Source of the DNA: CAZHWR01 sp964536085
GTDB lineage: Bacteria; Bacillota; Clostridia; Oscillospirales; Ruminococcaceae
Direction: 5' to 3'
Assembly: GCA_964536085.1 (NCBI GenBank)
Contig: CAZHWR010000003.1
Location: 1 to 64,000, forward strand
DNA length: 64,000 nucleotides
The translations under genes were made by a program, and so were the position numbers. How positions within the stretch are numbered: the first letter of the stretch is position 1; each line of letters begins with the position of its first letter. Under the pieces are notes generated by a model. That model searched no databases. It was not told where the DNA came from and saw only the letters and a list, made by a program, of their open reading frames with translations. Shown here piece by piece: positions 51,973 through 61,048 of the stretch.

Positions 51973-53214
51973 GTGGAAAGAATAATTTTTCATATCGACT
52001 GCGACAGCTTTTATGCTTCTGTAGAGGAGTTGTATCATCCTGAGCTTCGCGGCAAGCCGATAGCTGTAGGCGGCTCGCCCGAAGCACGTCACGGGATAAT
52101 ACTTGCAAAAACACAGCCCGCAAAGGAGCTCGGAGTAAAAACAGGCGAGCCGCTTTGGGAGGCTTTGAGAAAATGTCCCAACCTTGTGATTCTGCCGCCC
52201 GATTTTAAAAAATATATGCGGTTTTCGGGTCTGGTGCGAAGCATATGCTTACGGTACACAGATTTTGTCGAGCCGTTCGGGCTGGATGAAAGCTGGCTGG
52301 ATGTTACGGACTGCGCCGAAAAATACGGCGGCGGCCGCGCGCTTGCAAGGCGCATACAGCAGACGGTATTAGAAGAGGTCGGTATAACCGTGAGCATTGG
52401 GATTTCGTTTAACAAGATTTTCGCAAAGCTCGGAAGCGACTATAAAAAGCCGTTTGGAATAACCGAGATAACCCGCGAGAACTACAGAAAAAAGGTGTGG
52501 GAGCTGCCGGTGAGCGACCTGCTTATGATAGGGCGGGCAACAAAGGCTAAGCTTAACAAAAAGGGAATACTTACGATAGGACAGCTTGCGAACACCGAAA
52601 TTGAAAATCTTAAAAGATGGTTTGGAAAAAACGGATATATGCTTTATGCGTTCGCAAACGGCGAGGATCGTTCGCCCGTTGCAAAATATTCCGACGCAAG
52701 GGCGATAAAATCCATCGGTAATTCGGCGACTCTGCCGCGTGATGCAAAGACGCCGGACGAGGTAAAAGAGGTCATATTTGTTCTGGCGGATGCGGTGGCG
52801 AGAAGACTGAGGGCTAAAAGACTAAAGGGCAGAGTGATATCAGTGAGCATGAAAAACTCGGCGCTTTATTCTTTTACAAGACAGCGGCGGATAGAGTATT
52901 ATACAAATATCACCTCGGAAATTGCAAAAACGGCGTTTGAGCTTTTTAGCCAAAATTATAGCTGGGAGCTTGACGTCAGGAGCTTGGGAGTCTGTGTGAG
53001 TGATTTGGAAAATGATGGGATATCCGAGCAGATATGCATGTTTTCCGCTGCGGTAAAAAGAGAAAAGCTGGAAAGTCTTGATAAAACGGTCGATGAAATA
53101 AAAAGGAGGTTCGGAAATTACAGCGTGCAAAGAGCCTGTCTGCTTTCCGACGAGGACATAACGAGGTTTAATCCGCATGACGATCATATAGTGTTTCCTA
53201 AAGCCATGCAGTAG
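51973..53214 (+). CDS. dinB: DNA polymerase IV (Y family)
   Basis: An error-prone translesion polymerase of 413 residues. Catalytic motifs are IFHIDCDSFYASVEEL (residues 4-19, metal-binding Asp), the second carboxylate site in FGLDESWLDVT, and the helix-hairpin-helix GRATKAKLNKKGILTIGQLA. A little-finger domain follows. GTG 51973, six bases after AAGGTG, is the start; the open frame upstream crosses the promoter and is not coding. SOS induction is indicated by the LexA-like box. Confidence 0.94.
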   Translation: MERIIFHIDCDSFYASVEELYHPELRGKPIAVGGSPEARHGIILAKTQPAKELGVKTGEPLWEALRKCPNLVILPPDFKKYMRFSGLVRSICLRYTDFVEPFGLDESWLDVTDCAEKYGGGRALARRIQQTVLEEVGITVSIGISFNKIFAKLGSDYKKPFGITEITRENYRKKVWELPVSDLLMIGRATKAKLNKKGILTIGQLANTEIENLKRWFGKNGYMLYAFANGEDRSPVAKYSDARAIKSIGNSATLPRDAKTPDEVKEVIFVLADAVARRLRAKRLKGRVISVSMKNSALYSFTRQRRIEYYTNITSEIAKTAFELFSQNYSWELDVRSLGVCVSDLENDGISEQICMFSAAVKREKLESLDKTVDEIKRRFGNYSVQRACLLSDEDITRFNPHDDHIVFPKAMQ

Positions 53215-53315
53215 TTGAAAATCAGCTTGGGCAAGAGACAGGGACAAAACATATACTCACCTTGTTTGTCCGCCTTTTATGATCTTGCCTATAAGAGAAA
53301 GGAATTGATTTAAAA

Positions 53316-53561
53316 ATGAACAGAAAAAAGAGATATGTTTCTGTTATAACAGAGTTTAAGCCGGACGGCGAAATTCGTCCGAAAGAGATCATATGGTCAG
53401 ACGCAGAAAAATTTGAGATAGACAGGATATTGGATATCCGGCCTTGCGCTTCACTTAAGGTCGGAGGCGCGGGAATACGCTATACCTGCCGCATACAAAA
53501 CACAGTGACATATCTTTTTTTGGAGGAAAACCGTTGGTTTGTTGAGGCAAAAGAGCAGTAA
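53316..53561 (+). CDS. Small conserved protein of unknown function
   Basis: An 81-residue protein (MNRKKRYVSVITEFKPDGEIRPKEIIWSDAEKF in parts) ending in FLEENRWFVEAKEQ. It is mostly beta-strand, with no membrane segment and no zinc cluster. I recall similar short proteins in Clostridia, but no function. AAAGGAAT precedes the ATG. It lies between dinB and the ttcA-like gene in the same orientation. Confidence 0.65.
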   Translation: MNRKKRYVSVITEFKPDGEIRPKEIIWSDAEKFEIDRILDIRPCASLKVGGAGIRYTCRIQNTVTYLFLEENRWFVEAKEQ

Positions 53562-53655
53562 AAATATACCAATAATAATATTTTGCACGAAAAATACAAA
53601 AAAAGCCGGGAGCTTTATACCCGAATTGCAGAAATAAACTGCGTTTTGACTGCGC

Positions 53656-53684
53656 TTGTAAATAAGCGGGGTTTAGTGTAAAAT
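53656..53684 (+). promoter_or_regulatory. Promoter of the ttcA-like gene
   Basis: TTGTAA (53656-53661), 17 bp, TAAAAT (53679-53684). Confidence 0.5.
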
Positions 53685-53744
53685 AAGCGGTAAGCACAAA
53701 ATATACCGAACGGTTATTCGATTAACGGAAAAGAGCGGATAAAA

Positions 53745-54494
53745 ATGCAGAAGATACTCGGATATATGCGAAAGGCGATTGAAGAATACTCTCTTATTGA
53801 AAACGGTGACAGCGTTGCCGTTGGAGTTTCGGGTGGAAAGGATTCGGTAGTTCTGCTCGAAGGGCTGTGCAGGCTGCGTCGGTTTATCGGGATAGACTAC
53901 AGTGTCACCGCGATAACGCTCGACCCGCAGTTCGGCGGCATACAGGGGGATTATTCCGCGATATCCGAGCTTTGCGGGCGGCTCGGAATCAAATATGTTT
54001 TAAAGCGCACGCAAATAGGCGAAATCGTTTTTGACATAAAAAAAGAAGAGCATCCGTGCAGTCTTTGCGCCAGAATGAGGCGGGGCGCGCTGCACGACGC
54101 GGCAAAGGAAGCGGGCTGCAACAAAATAGCGCTCGGACACCATTTTGACGACGCGGTAGAGACGTTTATCATGAATCTGTTTGTTGAGGGCCGCGTCGGC
54201 TGTTTTTCGCCCATAAGCTATCTTTCCAGAAAGGATTTAACGCTCATCCGGCCTTTGGTGTTCGCGCCCGAGAAAGACATTAAAAGCGCGGTGAAAAAAT
54301 CCGGGCTTCCGGTGGTAAAAAGCGTATGTCCTGCGGACGGCACGACAAAGCGGCAGGAGATAAAGGAGTTTTTATCCGAGCGGGAAAAATCAGACCGCGG
54401 ATTTAAAGACAGGCTGTTCGGAGCAATGCGGCGCGCCGACGTAGACGGTTTTGCAGGCAAAAGCTTCATAGGATATAAAAGCAACATAAAGTGA
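53745..54494 (+). CDS. TtcA-like tRNA thiolation ATPase (PP-loop)
   Basis: A 249-residue member of the ATP pyrophosphatase family that activates a tRNA base for sulfur transfer. The PP-loop is SGGKDSVVLLE (about residues 29-39). CSLCARMRRG supplies the CxxC that binds an iron-sulfur cluster in TtcA, and GHHFDDAVETF is the conserved family motif. A third cysteine occurs in SVCPADG. TtcA makes 2-thiocytidine at tRNA position 32 in E. coli; clostridial homologues may have another target. The ATG has no strong ribosome site (GGAAAAGAG). Confidence 0.88.
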   Translation: MQKILGYMRKAIEEYSLIENGDSVAVGVSGGKDSVVLLEGLCRLRRFIGIDYSVTAITLDPQFGGIQGDYSAISELCGRLGIKYVLKRTQIGEIVFDIKKEEHPCSLCARMRRGALHDAAKEAGCNKIALGHHFDDAVETFIMNLFVEGRVGCFSPISYLSRKDLTLIRPLVFAPEKDIKSAVKKSGLPVVKSVCPADGTTKRQEIKEFLSEREKSDRGFKDRLFGAMRRADVDGFAGKSFIGYKSNIK

Positions 54495-54538
54495 CATAGT
54501 ACGTCTGAATTTACATAAATAAAGCATATAATTTGTTT

Positions 54539-54575
54539 AAGCGGAGAAAAGTTTTATACTTTTCTCCGCTTTATT
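54539..54575 (+). terminator. Terminator after the ttcA-like gene
   Basis: AAGCGGAGAAAAG (54539-54551) pairs with CTTTTCTCCGCTT (54559-54571). It marks the left edge of the phage module. Confidence 0.85.
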
Positions 54576-54702
54576 CAATATAAAAATACTTTTTACACTA
54601 AAAAACGACTTCAAAATTCCCGATCAATCTTTATATTATCAGCAAATACACCTTGATTTTGTAATAAGTACAAGGCTGCGACTTTGTTCGACAGATTTCA
54701 AT

Positions 54703-54716
54703 TGAAACCGCTTACA
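54703..54716. promoter_or_regulatory. CcpA cre-like site upstream of the phage module
   Basis: TGAAACCGCTTACA fits the cre consensus TGWNANCGNTNWCA completely. It overlaps a possible -35 (TTGAAA) 70 bp before the first phage-module gene. It could be coincidence. Confidence 0.35.
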
Positions 54717-54772
54717 TACGGATATTATTATCATAACAAATAATTACGACAAAATATCCGAGGTGAAAGCTG

Positions 54773-55165
54773 ATGAGAATTGACGTTAAAGAAAGCTTGG
54801 AGTGTTACAGATTTAAGCTTTTGGAGTCAGAAAGAACATGGGAGGAGTCAAATCGTCTTGTGAGACTTGAACGCCGAATGCAGTATTTTAAAGATCCCGC
54901 GGGGCGGACGAATATCGCGGCGCTGAGAAAAGCGCTTGTAAAAACGGCGGAAAGGCAGTGTAAAGAATGTAACGATACGGTAAGGCTGATAAACTCCATC
55001 AAAGACGAACAAATAAGATATATGTTTCATTTAAGATATATAGACGGCGAAAAGTGGGATGATATAGCTCAGATACTTAATTATGACATCGATTCAAAGG
55101 CTGTGTATAAGATACATAAAAGAGCGTTAAAAACGCTGTGTGATAAATACGGCGGAGCAAATTGA
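54773..55165 (+). CDS. Phage late-gene regulator-like protein (sigma-region-4-type HTH)
   Basis: The 130-residue protein has an N-terminal charged helical part and a C-terminal helix-turn-helix resembling sigma region 4 (YIDGEKWDDIAQILNYDIDSKAVYKIHKRALKTL), the design of ArpU/RinA-type phage regulators. These turn on packaging and morphogenesis genes and are usually found directly before the terminase, as here. GAGGTGAAA precedes the ATG. A terminator between this gene and the terminase (55184-55228) is where a late regulator could act. Confidence 0.7.
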   Translation: MRIDVKESLECYRFKLLESERTWEESNRLVRLERRMQYFKDPAGRTNIAALRKALVKTAERQCKECNDTVRLINSIKDEQIRYMFHLRYIDGEKWDDIAQILNYDIDSKAVYKIHKRALKTLCDKYGGAN

Positions 55166-55183
55166 TAAAAACAAAAAATGCTC

Positions 55184-55228
55184 AAAGGCGTGCAAACCGG
55201 GTTATAGCTTGGTTTGCACGCCTTTTTT
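55184..55228 (+). terminator. Strong terminator before the terminase genes
   Basis: AAAGGCGTGCAAACC pairs with GGTTTGCACGCCTTT, followed by Ts. Confidence 0.9.
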
Positions 55229-55305
55229 GCATTGTGAAAACGGACACTGAATCACACCCGGGGTTTGTGATAGAGTTTTATCAGAAAAACAAAGGAGGTT
55301 TGCGA

Positions 55306-55638
55306 TTGGCTGGTAAAAAGGAGGATCGCGAAACACAGATAACCGAAAGGATTATCGACGAATACGCAAAAGCGGCGTTTTGCAACGTCTGTGATTTTTA
55401 TGAAATAACGGACGGAGCCTTGACGGTAAAGCCGCTCGACCGTATTCCGAAATTTGCCGCAGGGGCAATTTCGGGTCTTAAACAGACAAAGGAGGGAATA
55501 GAGCTTAAATTTTACGACAAATACAAGGCGCTGGAGGCGATAGCGAAGATAATGGGAATAGCGTCAGACGATTCGGACGACTGCGCACAGATAACGGTAA
55601 ATCATAATGTTCCGCGCCCAAAGGATGAAAATCCTTGA
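55306..55638 (+). CDS. Phage terminase small subunit
   Basis: A 110-residue protein (MAGKKEDRETQITERIIDEYAKAAFCNV in parts) with ISGLKQTKEGIELKFYDKYKALEAIAKIMGI, the C-terminal motif of the Terminase_2/XtmA family. It recognises the phage packaging site. The start is TTG at 55306, seven bases after AAAGGAGG; the upstream open frame covers the terminator and is not coding. The large subunit follows. Confidence 0.85.
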   Translation: MAGKKEDRETQITERIIDEYAKAAFCNVCDFYEITDGALTVKPLDRIPKFAAGAISGLKQTKEGIELKFYDKYKALEAIAKIMGIASDDSDDCAQITVNHNVPRPKDENP

Positions 55639-55712
55639 TTTTCATCCTTGATGAGTTTCGCTTTTACGCGCGAAATTGCTGCAAATTCTGAATAAGGAAA
55701 GGAGGCGTGTAT

Positions 55713-57179
55713 ATGACGATAACATTGGATTACGAGCCGACTGAAAAGCAGAAGCTTTTTCACGAATCATGCGCGGACGAGGTACTTTACGGAGGCGCCG
55801 CGGGCGGAGGAAAATCAAAAGCGATAGTAATGGAGGCGTTTATCGACGCGCTTGAGCATCCCGGCGTTCACAGCTATCTGTTCAGAAAAACCTATCCTGA
55901 GCTCCGCGACACGCTTATAAAGCTGGCACTTGAATCTATCCCGAAGCAGCTTGGAAGCTACAACGCTTCGTCGCACGATTTCACGCTGAAAAACGGTTCC
56001 GTTCTGCACTTTCGCAATTGCAGGAATTTGCAGGACGCATACACTTATCAGGGCGCTGAAATGCATCGGCTTTATATCGACGAGCTCACGCATTTTACAC
56101 AGGAAGTTTACAACTACCTGAGAACGAGGGTCAGAGCGGTCAAAAGTCTCGGAGTCACGCCGCGTATACGCTGCGCAACAAATCCGGGCGGCGTCGGTCA
56201 CGGCTGGGTGAAAGCGAGGTATATCGACGGCAAGGAACCATTCAGGGTACATAAAACGCACATAAAATCGCAGGTGAGCGATGCTCAAAAAACCGTCACG
56301 GTGCAGTATATTCCCGCTTATGCCACCGACAATCCGCACCTGACGAGCGATTACATAATAGAGCTTGAACAAAAGCCGGACGCACTGAAAAAGGCGTTGC
56401 TTTACGGCGACTGGGACGTTTTTGAGGGGCAGGTATTCACCGAATTTACCGACAATGCAAAGGGCTATAAGACCCGAAAGAACACGCATGTTATCGAGCC
56501 GTTTAAGATTCCTAAATCGTGGCGGCGGTTTCGGAGCTTCGACTGGGGTTACTCAAAACCGTTTTCGGTGGGATACTGGGCGCTTGACAACGACGGCAGG
56601 CTTTACAGATACGCTGAGATTTACGGCACAAAGAAGGACAAATACACAGGGCTTACCCTGAGACCGAACGAAGGGCTCATGTACGATCCGCAAAAGGTCG
56701 CGCAGCTTATAACTAAATACGAAAACAAATATGAAAAAGGCAATAAGATAATCGGGATAGCAGACCCGTCTATTTTTGACGAAAGCCGCGGTTCGGACGG
56801 CTCGGTGGCGAAGATATTCGAGCGCAGCAAGCTGTATTTCGAGCCCGCCGACAACTCGCGCAAAGCGGGGAAAATGCAGGTCCATTACAGAATGAGGTTT
56901 GATTCCGACGGATATCCGATGATGTATGTTTTTTCGACCTGCAAGGACTTTATAAGGACGATGAAAACGTTGGTTTACGACATACACGACGTTGAGGATA
57001 TCGACACCCAGTGCGAGGACCACATATATGACGAAACGCGGTATGTGTGCATGCGGCTGCCGATAATCGGCAAGGAGGAGTCCGCGGAGGATAAAGCTCC
57101 GCAGGGTGAGGATCCGCTGAATATGTTTGAACGTCCGAAACCTGAAAATCCATATGGATTCTCTATCAAATACATTTAA
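55713..57179 (+). CDS. Phage terminase large subunit
   Basis: The DNA-packaging motor and headful or site-specific nuclease. The 488-residue protein has Walker A GGAAGGGKS (residues 30-38), Walker B RLYIDEL followed by the ATPase coupling stretch, and a C-terminal RNase H-like nuclease with Asp residues in SFDWGYSKPF and IGIADPSIF. AAAGGAGG lies eight bases before ATG 55713. It sits in the canonical small-large-portal order. Confidence 0.92.
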   Translation: MTITLDYEPTEKQKLFHESCADEVLYGGAAGGGKSKAIVMEAFIDALEHPGVHSYLFRKTYPELRDTLIKLALESIPKQLGSYNASSHDFTLKNGSVLHFRNCRNLQDAYTYQGAEMHRLYIDELTHFTQEVYNYLRTRVRAVKSLGVTPRIRCATNPGGVGHGWVKARYIDGKEPFRVHKTHIKSQVSDAQKTVTVQYIPAYATDNPHLTSDYIIELEQKPDALKKALLYGDWDVFEGQVFTEFTDNAKGYKTRKNTHVIEPFKIPKSWRRFRSFDWGYSKPFSVGYWALDNDGRLYRYAEIYGTKKDKYTGLTLRPNEGLMYDPQKVAQLITKYENKYEKGNKIIGIADPSIFDESRGSDGSVAKIFERSKLYFEPADNSRKAGKMQVHYRMRFDSDGYPMMYVFSTCKDFIRTMKTLVYDIHDVEDIDTQCEDHIYDETRYVCMRLPIIGKEESAEDKAPQGEDPLNMFERPKPENPYGFSIKYI

Positions 57180-57203
57180 ACACAGAAAGGAACGGTGAAC
57201 AAA

Positions 57204-58853
57204 ATGGGAAAGCTGTTTTCCATGCCCGGCAAGCAAAGGCAGAGCGAGGCAAAAAAAATGCTCGACGCGCTCGCAAAATATAAATCAATGCGGGTTGCGC
57301 TCGATGCGAAAATTATTGAAAACGAAAACTGGTTCAAGGGGAACTATTGGCAGTACATAAAAGAAAGCGGCGCGTCCGGGCGGGAGCCGAGCACTCCGTT
57401 TTTATTTAACGCCTGCTGGAACAGGCATGCGGACGCGATGGACAATTACCCCGAGGCGGTGTTTTTGGAAAGAGAGCAAAACGATAAGCGCGAGGCGGAG
57501 ATACTTTCGGGCATTATGCCGCTGATTTTGGAGAAGAACAACTTCGAGCAGGTGTATTCTGACGTGTGGTGGTACAAGCTCAAGCAAGGAACGGGCATAT
57601 ACGCCGTTTTGTGGGACCAGTCCAAGGAAAACGGTATGGGAGATATAGCCGTTAAAAAGGTGGATATGCTGAGATTTTATTCCGAGCCGGGAATAGACGA
57701 CATCCAAAATTCAAAATACATATTCGTTATTTCACTTGAGGATACCGACTATCTGCGCGATTACTACAACGACGAAAACATTCCCGACGACGCGGCGGCG
57801 AACGTTTCAAGCGACTACTTCGGCGACGTTTCTCCGGCGTATTTAGAGGGTAAGAGCTGTGTTGTAGACTGTTATGAAAAAACGGTGAACAAGGATAAAA
57901 AGACAGTCGTGCATATGACAAAGATCATCGGGAACAAGGCGGTTTATTCAACAAAGGACGACAAAAATCTTTCCGAGAGCGGACTTTACAATCACGGCTT
58001 GTATCCGTTTGTTACAGACAGCTTTATTCCTGTTGAAAACTCCGCGTTCGGGCTTGGCATGGTGGATATCGCCAAGGGTACGCAGGCGTATATCGACAAG
58101 CTTGATTATATTATAGAACGCAACTGCCTTGTGGCGGGAAAACAGCGCTGGCTTGTTAAAAATTCTTCGGGAATCAACAGGGAAGCGCTGCTGGATATGT
58201 CAAACGACGTTATACCCTGCGATATAACGGTGGATGAAAGCGTTATCCGTCCGATTCAGGCGCAGGCGGTGCCGTACAACATCATGGAACACCGCCAGAG
58301 CAAGATAAACGAGCTCAAGGAGGTCATCGGAAACCGCGACTTCACGCAGGGAGGCACGGCAATGGGCGTTACCGCATACAGCGCAATCAACGCTTTACAG
58401 GAAACGGGCAACAAGCTTTCGCGGGACGTTATAAAGGCGAGCTACAGGGCGTTTCACGACGTGGTTTATCTTTGCGTCGAGCTGATACGACAATTTTACT
58501 CGGATTCCCGTATGTTCAGGATTCTGGGCAAGGACGGTCAGCATAAATATGTGGCGTTTGACAACAAAAACCTCGGCGGAGAGGGGCTCAGTTCCTCGGT
58601 GTTCGATATAAGGATAATACCGCAGAAGAAAAATCCGTTCAGTACAGCAACGCACAACCAGCTTATTTTGGACCTTTATAAGATAGGAGCGTTCAATCCT
58701 CAGACTGCTAAAAGCGCGCAGGCGGCCGTCGATTCGATGATTATCGACAACAAGGATGAAATAGTCGAAAAGATAAAAGATATCGCGGACGATTACGAGC
58801 TTAAAATGGAAAAGCAACAGGAACTCATGATGCAGCAGAGCAAAACAGAATAA
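57204..58853 (+). CDS. Phage portal protein
   Basis: The 549-residue dodecameric ring protein at the capsid vertex through which DNA passes. I identify it from its position, length and features: ENENWFKGNYWQY, PFLFNACWNRHADAM, GLGMVDIAKGTQAYIDKLDYIIERN, and a long helical C-terminus ending in Gln/Glu-rich sequence. ATG 57204 is chosen, 12 bases after AAAGGA; GTG 57195 would be too close. Confidence 0.85.
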   Translation: MGKLFSMPGKQRQSEAKKMLDALAKYKSMRVALDAKIIENENWFKGNYWQYIKESGASGREPSTPFLFNACWNRHADAMDNYPEAVFLEREQNDKREAEILSGIMPLILEKNNFEQVYSDVWWYKLKQGTGIYAVLWDQSKENGMGDIAVKKVDMLRFYSEPGIDDIQNSKYIFVISLEDTDYLRDYYNDENIPDDAAANVSSDYFGDVSPAYLEGKSCVVDCYEKTVNKDKKTVVHMTKIIGNKAVYSTKDDKNLSESGLYNHGLYPFVTDSFIPVENSAFGLGMVDIAKGTQAYIDKLDYIIERNCLVAGKQRWLVKNSSGINREALLDMSNDVIPCDITVDESVIRPIQAQAVPYNIMEHRQSKINELKEVIGNRDFTQGGTAMGVTAYSAINALQETGNKLSRDVIKASYRAFHDVVYLCVELIRQFYSDSRMFRILGKDGQHKYVAFDNKNLGGEGLSSSVFDIRIIPQKKNPFSTATHNQLILDLYKIGAFNPQTAKSAQAAVDSMIIDNKDEIVEKIKDIADDYELKMEKQQELMMQQSKTE

Positions 58854-58867
58854 AGGGAAGGGATAAA

Positions 58868-59947
58868 ATGATAGATATATCCGTAAAAAACTTGAAGTCC
58901 GATATCACGCTTGATTTTAAAGGCCACGCGGGATACGCGGAACACGGCTTTGACATCGTCTGCGCGGGAATATCGGCGCTTTACTGCACGCTGATACTGG
59001 CGCTGGCGAATATAGGGGAAGATATAAAGACCCGCGGAGGCTTAGTAACGGTCAAGTCCGCGGGGAAAAAGGCGAAAATCATAATCGACACCATTCTTGT
59101 CGGGATAAAAGGTATACAGCGGGCATATCCCGATTATGTTAATTTAGCTGTTGACACACGGGAAAAGACCGCGCAGAGAAAGCATTTCGGTATGACGCCG
59201 AAAAACACGTTTGGAAACATGGCGCTTTTGCAGTTGTTTTCAAACAAGGGTGCAAAGAATGCCGGCTTCACCGACCGGCGCAAAAAAGGGGACTCCGAGC
59301 GGGATACCGGTGCCCGTTCGGAGAATCCCGAAAAACCGAACGACGAACAAAAGGAGGTGTTCAAGGTGTTCAACACAAAGGAGGATTATCAGTCGCACAT
59401 TGATTCGATAATCGGAAGCAGGCTCAAGGACGACAGGGAGCAAAAGAGCAGGCTGGAAAAGCTTCAGGGGCTTATTGAAAAGCTGCTGGCGGTTTTCGGG
59501 GCCAAGGACGAGGACGAGCTTATCGATACGCTGTCCCCGGCGATCGACGAGGTCGTTAAAAACGGAGAAGAGGAAAAGGACTATAACGATTTTGTGAGCA
59601 TGCTTGAAAGTGAGCTTAAAAATGCTCAAGGAGGGCTTTATGCCGGTCAGGACGCGCGCACGCTTGCGCTGGACGAGGATTTTTTGAATCTTTTATCGTG
59701 CGGACTGGACGTCGGCGAGGCGCTTGAAATTATGGGCGAAGTGAGAAATCGTGAAGATAATATCGGCGAATCCGCATCTGAGGTCCGCAGCGCTCAAGAT
59801 CAGAGCGGCGCGGCGGCGCGCCCTGCGGAAAACGCGCTTTCCGCCACCGGCGCGGCGCGTATTTCCAAAAACGCAGGGTATTTAACGGACGAGGAACTCG
59901 CAGACATTGTCAAGCGGGTCTCAAAAGGGGAAAAGATAAGATTTTAA
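58868..59947 (+). CDS. Prp-type prohead protease fused to scaffolding protein
   Basis: Residues 1-105 are a Prp-like cysteine protease: the paired GHAGYAEHGFDIVCAGISAL holds the catalytic H20 and C32, with the spacing of ribosomal-processing protease Prp. A linker of about 60 residues leads to a scaffold-like coiled-coil protein from about residue 167 (FNTKEDYQSHIDSIIGSRLKD). An Ala-rich, acidic tail ends in VKRVSKGEKIRF. Within the frame, AAGGAGGT (59351-59358) stands seven bases before GTG 59366, so scaffold alone can be made from an internal start. The arrangement recalls lambda C/Nu3. The 359-residue frame is unbroken. Immediately upstream of the major capsid gene. Confidence 0.85.
   Translation: MIDISVKNLKSDITLDFKGHAGYAEHGFDIVCAGISALYCTLILALANIGEDIKTRGGLVTVKSAGKKAKIIIDTILVGIKGIQRAYPDYVNLAVDTREKTAQRKHFGMTPKNTFGNMALLQLFSNKGAKNAGFTDRRKKGDSERDTGARSENPEKPNDEQKEVFKVFNTKEDYQSHIDSIIGSRLKDDREQKSRLEKLQGLIEKLLAVFGAKDEDELIDTLSPAIDEVVKNGEEEKDYNDFVSMLESELKNAQGGLYAGQDARTLALDEDFLNLLSCGLDVGEALEIMGEVRNREDNIGESASEVRSAQDQSGAAARPAENALSATGAARISKNAGYLTDEELADIVKRVSKGEKIRF
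59366..59947 (+). CDS. Internal start: separate phage scaffolding protein
   Basis: An in-frame nested product of about 193 residues starting at GTG 59366 behind a consensus AAGGAGGT at ideal spacing. The N-terminal sequence FNTKEDYQSHIDSIIGSRLKDD is that of stand-alone Firmicute phage scaffold proteins. It would assemble the prohead and be removed on maturation. Confidence 0.6.
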   Translation: MFNTKEDYQSHIDSIIGSRLKDDREQKSRLEKLQGLIEKLLAVFGAKDEDELIDTLSPAIDEVVKNGEEEKDYNDFVSMLESELKNAQGGLYAGQDARTLALDEDFLNLLSCGLDVGEALEIMGEVRNREDNIGESASEVRSAQDQSGAAARPAENALSATGAARISKNAGYLTDEELADIVKRVSKGEKIRF

Positions 59948-59959
59948 AGGAGAGCATAT

Positions 59960-60934
59960 ATGATAATTTTTGATTTGCAGATGTTTGCGGACGCAAACAT
60001 AAACCTGACGACTTCTGCTACCACAGGCAACAATATGTCTGTTCAGATGAAGACGTTTTACGACAAAAACATCATCAGAAACGCCCAGCCGCTTCTGATA
60101 CACGACCAGTTCGGTCAAAAACGCCCGATTCCGAAAAATTCGGGTAAAACCATCGAGTTCAGAAAGCTCAATCCGTTTGCAAAGGCTACAACTCCTTTGA
60201 CTGAGGGCGTTACGCCCGACGGCAAAAAGCTCGATTGGGCGAAGGTAGAAGCGGAGGTCAAGCAGTACGGAGATTATGTCACCACCTCCGACCTGCTCAA
60301 TTTAACAGCGGTCGACAACACAATCCTGGAAGCGCAGCGCGTGCTGGGCGAACAGGCGGGAGCCACGCTCGACACAATAACGCGCGAGATTTTGAACTCG
60401 GGAACCAACGTACAGTATGTAGACGGCGCCAAAACGTCAAGGAGCACGATTGCCAAAACCGACGTGCTCACAGTAAATGCGGTCAAAAAAGCCGTGAATA
60501 CGCTCAAAAAGATGAACGCAAGAAAAATCGACGGCGATTACATAGCGATCATCCATCCTGACGTCGCTTATAATCTTACCAATGACGAAAACTGGCTCAA
60601 CATCAATATGTACAACCCGCAGAACTGGTATGAGGGCGAAATCGGCAAGATTTACGGCGTAAGATTTATCGAAACGTCGGAGGCCAAGGTGTTCGAGGGC
60701 GAGGGCGCCTCGGGCGCGGACGTTTATTCCACGCTTATTATCGGAGCGGACGCATACGGAGTTACCGAGCTTGAAGGCGGCGGACTTGAAACCATCATCA
60801 AGGCAAAAGGCTCCGGCGGAACCTCAGATCCGCTCGAACAGCGTTCGACAATCGGCTGGAAAGCCGCCAAGACCGCCGAAATTTTGACGCAAGCGTTCAT
60901 GGTGCGCGTTGAAACCGGCGCGAACGTTGCCTAA
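59960..60934 (+). CDS. Major capsid protein (N4-gp56 family)
   Basis: A 324-residue HK97-fold capsid protein, with RPIPKNSGKTIEFRKLNPF, PLTEGVTPDG and a long central helix typical of the N4 gp56 family. It begins MIIFDLQMFA, matching the cleavage motif at the start of Firmicute L27 (LQxFA) that Prp cuts after Ala. Removal of residues 1-10 by the adjacent phage Prp domain is therefore likely. AAAGGAGAG precedes the ATG. Confidence 0.9.
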   Translation: MIIFDLQMFADANINLTTSATTGNNMSVQMKTFYDKNIIRNAQPLLIHDQFGQKRPIPKNSGKTIEFRKLNPFAKATTPLTEGVTPDGKKLDWAKVEAEVKQYGDYVTTSDLLNLTAVDNTILEAQRVLGEQAGATLDTITREILNSGTNVQYVDGAKTSRSTIAKTDVLTVNAVKKAVNTLKKMNARKIDGDYIAIIHPDVAYNLTNDENWLNINMYNPQNWYEGEIGKIYGVRFIETSEAKVFEGEGASGADVYSTLIIGADAYGVTELEGGGLETIIKAKGSGGTSDPLEQRSTIGWKAAKTAEILTQAFMVRVETGANVA

Positions 60935-60988
60935 ACGATAAATAATTATCCGTTGACGTAAAAGCTTATATTTATTATTTTGTATGTT

Positions 60989-61019
60989 TGCGGGGCGGAG
61001 AATCCGTCCCGCATTTTTT
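60989..61019 (+). terminator. Terminator after the capsid gene
   Basis: TGCGGGGCGGA (60989-60999) pairs with TCCGTCCCGCA (61003-61013), one G-U pair, followed by a T-run. Confidence 0.85.
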
Positions 61020-61048
61020 ATAAAAAGACAAGAAAGGAATGATTATTA

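Noticed and set aside
54687..54693. TTCGACA, a perfect reverse 0A box
   Set aside because: A single 7-mer is expected by chance about once per several kilobases per strand, and the neighbouring gene is phage-derived.
60953..60981. TTGACG-17-TATTTT promoter-like sequence after the capsid gene
   Set aside because: Its start point would fall at the first base of the terminator hairpin at 60989, so it could not make a useful transcript.
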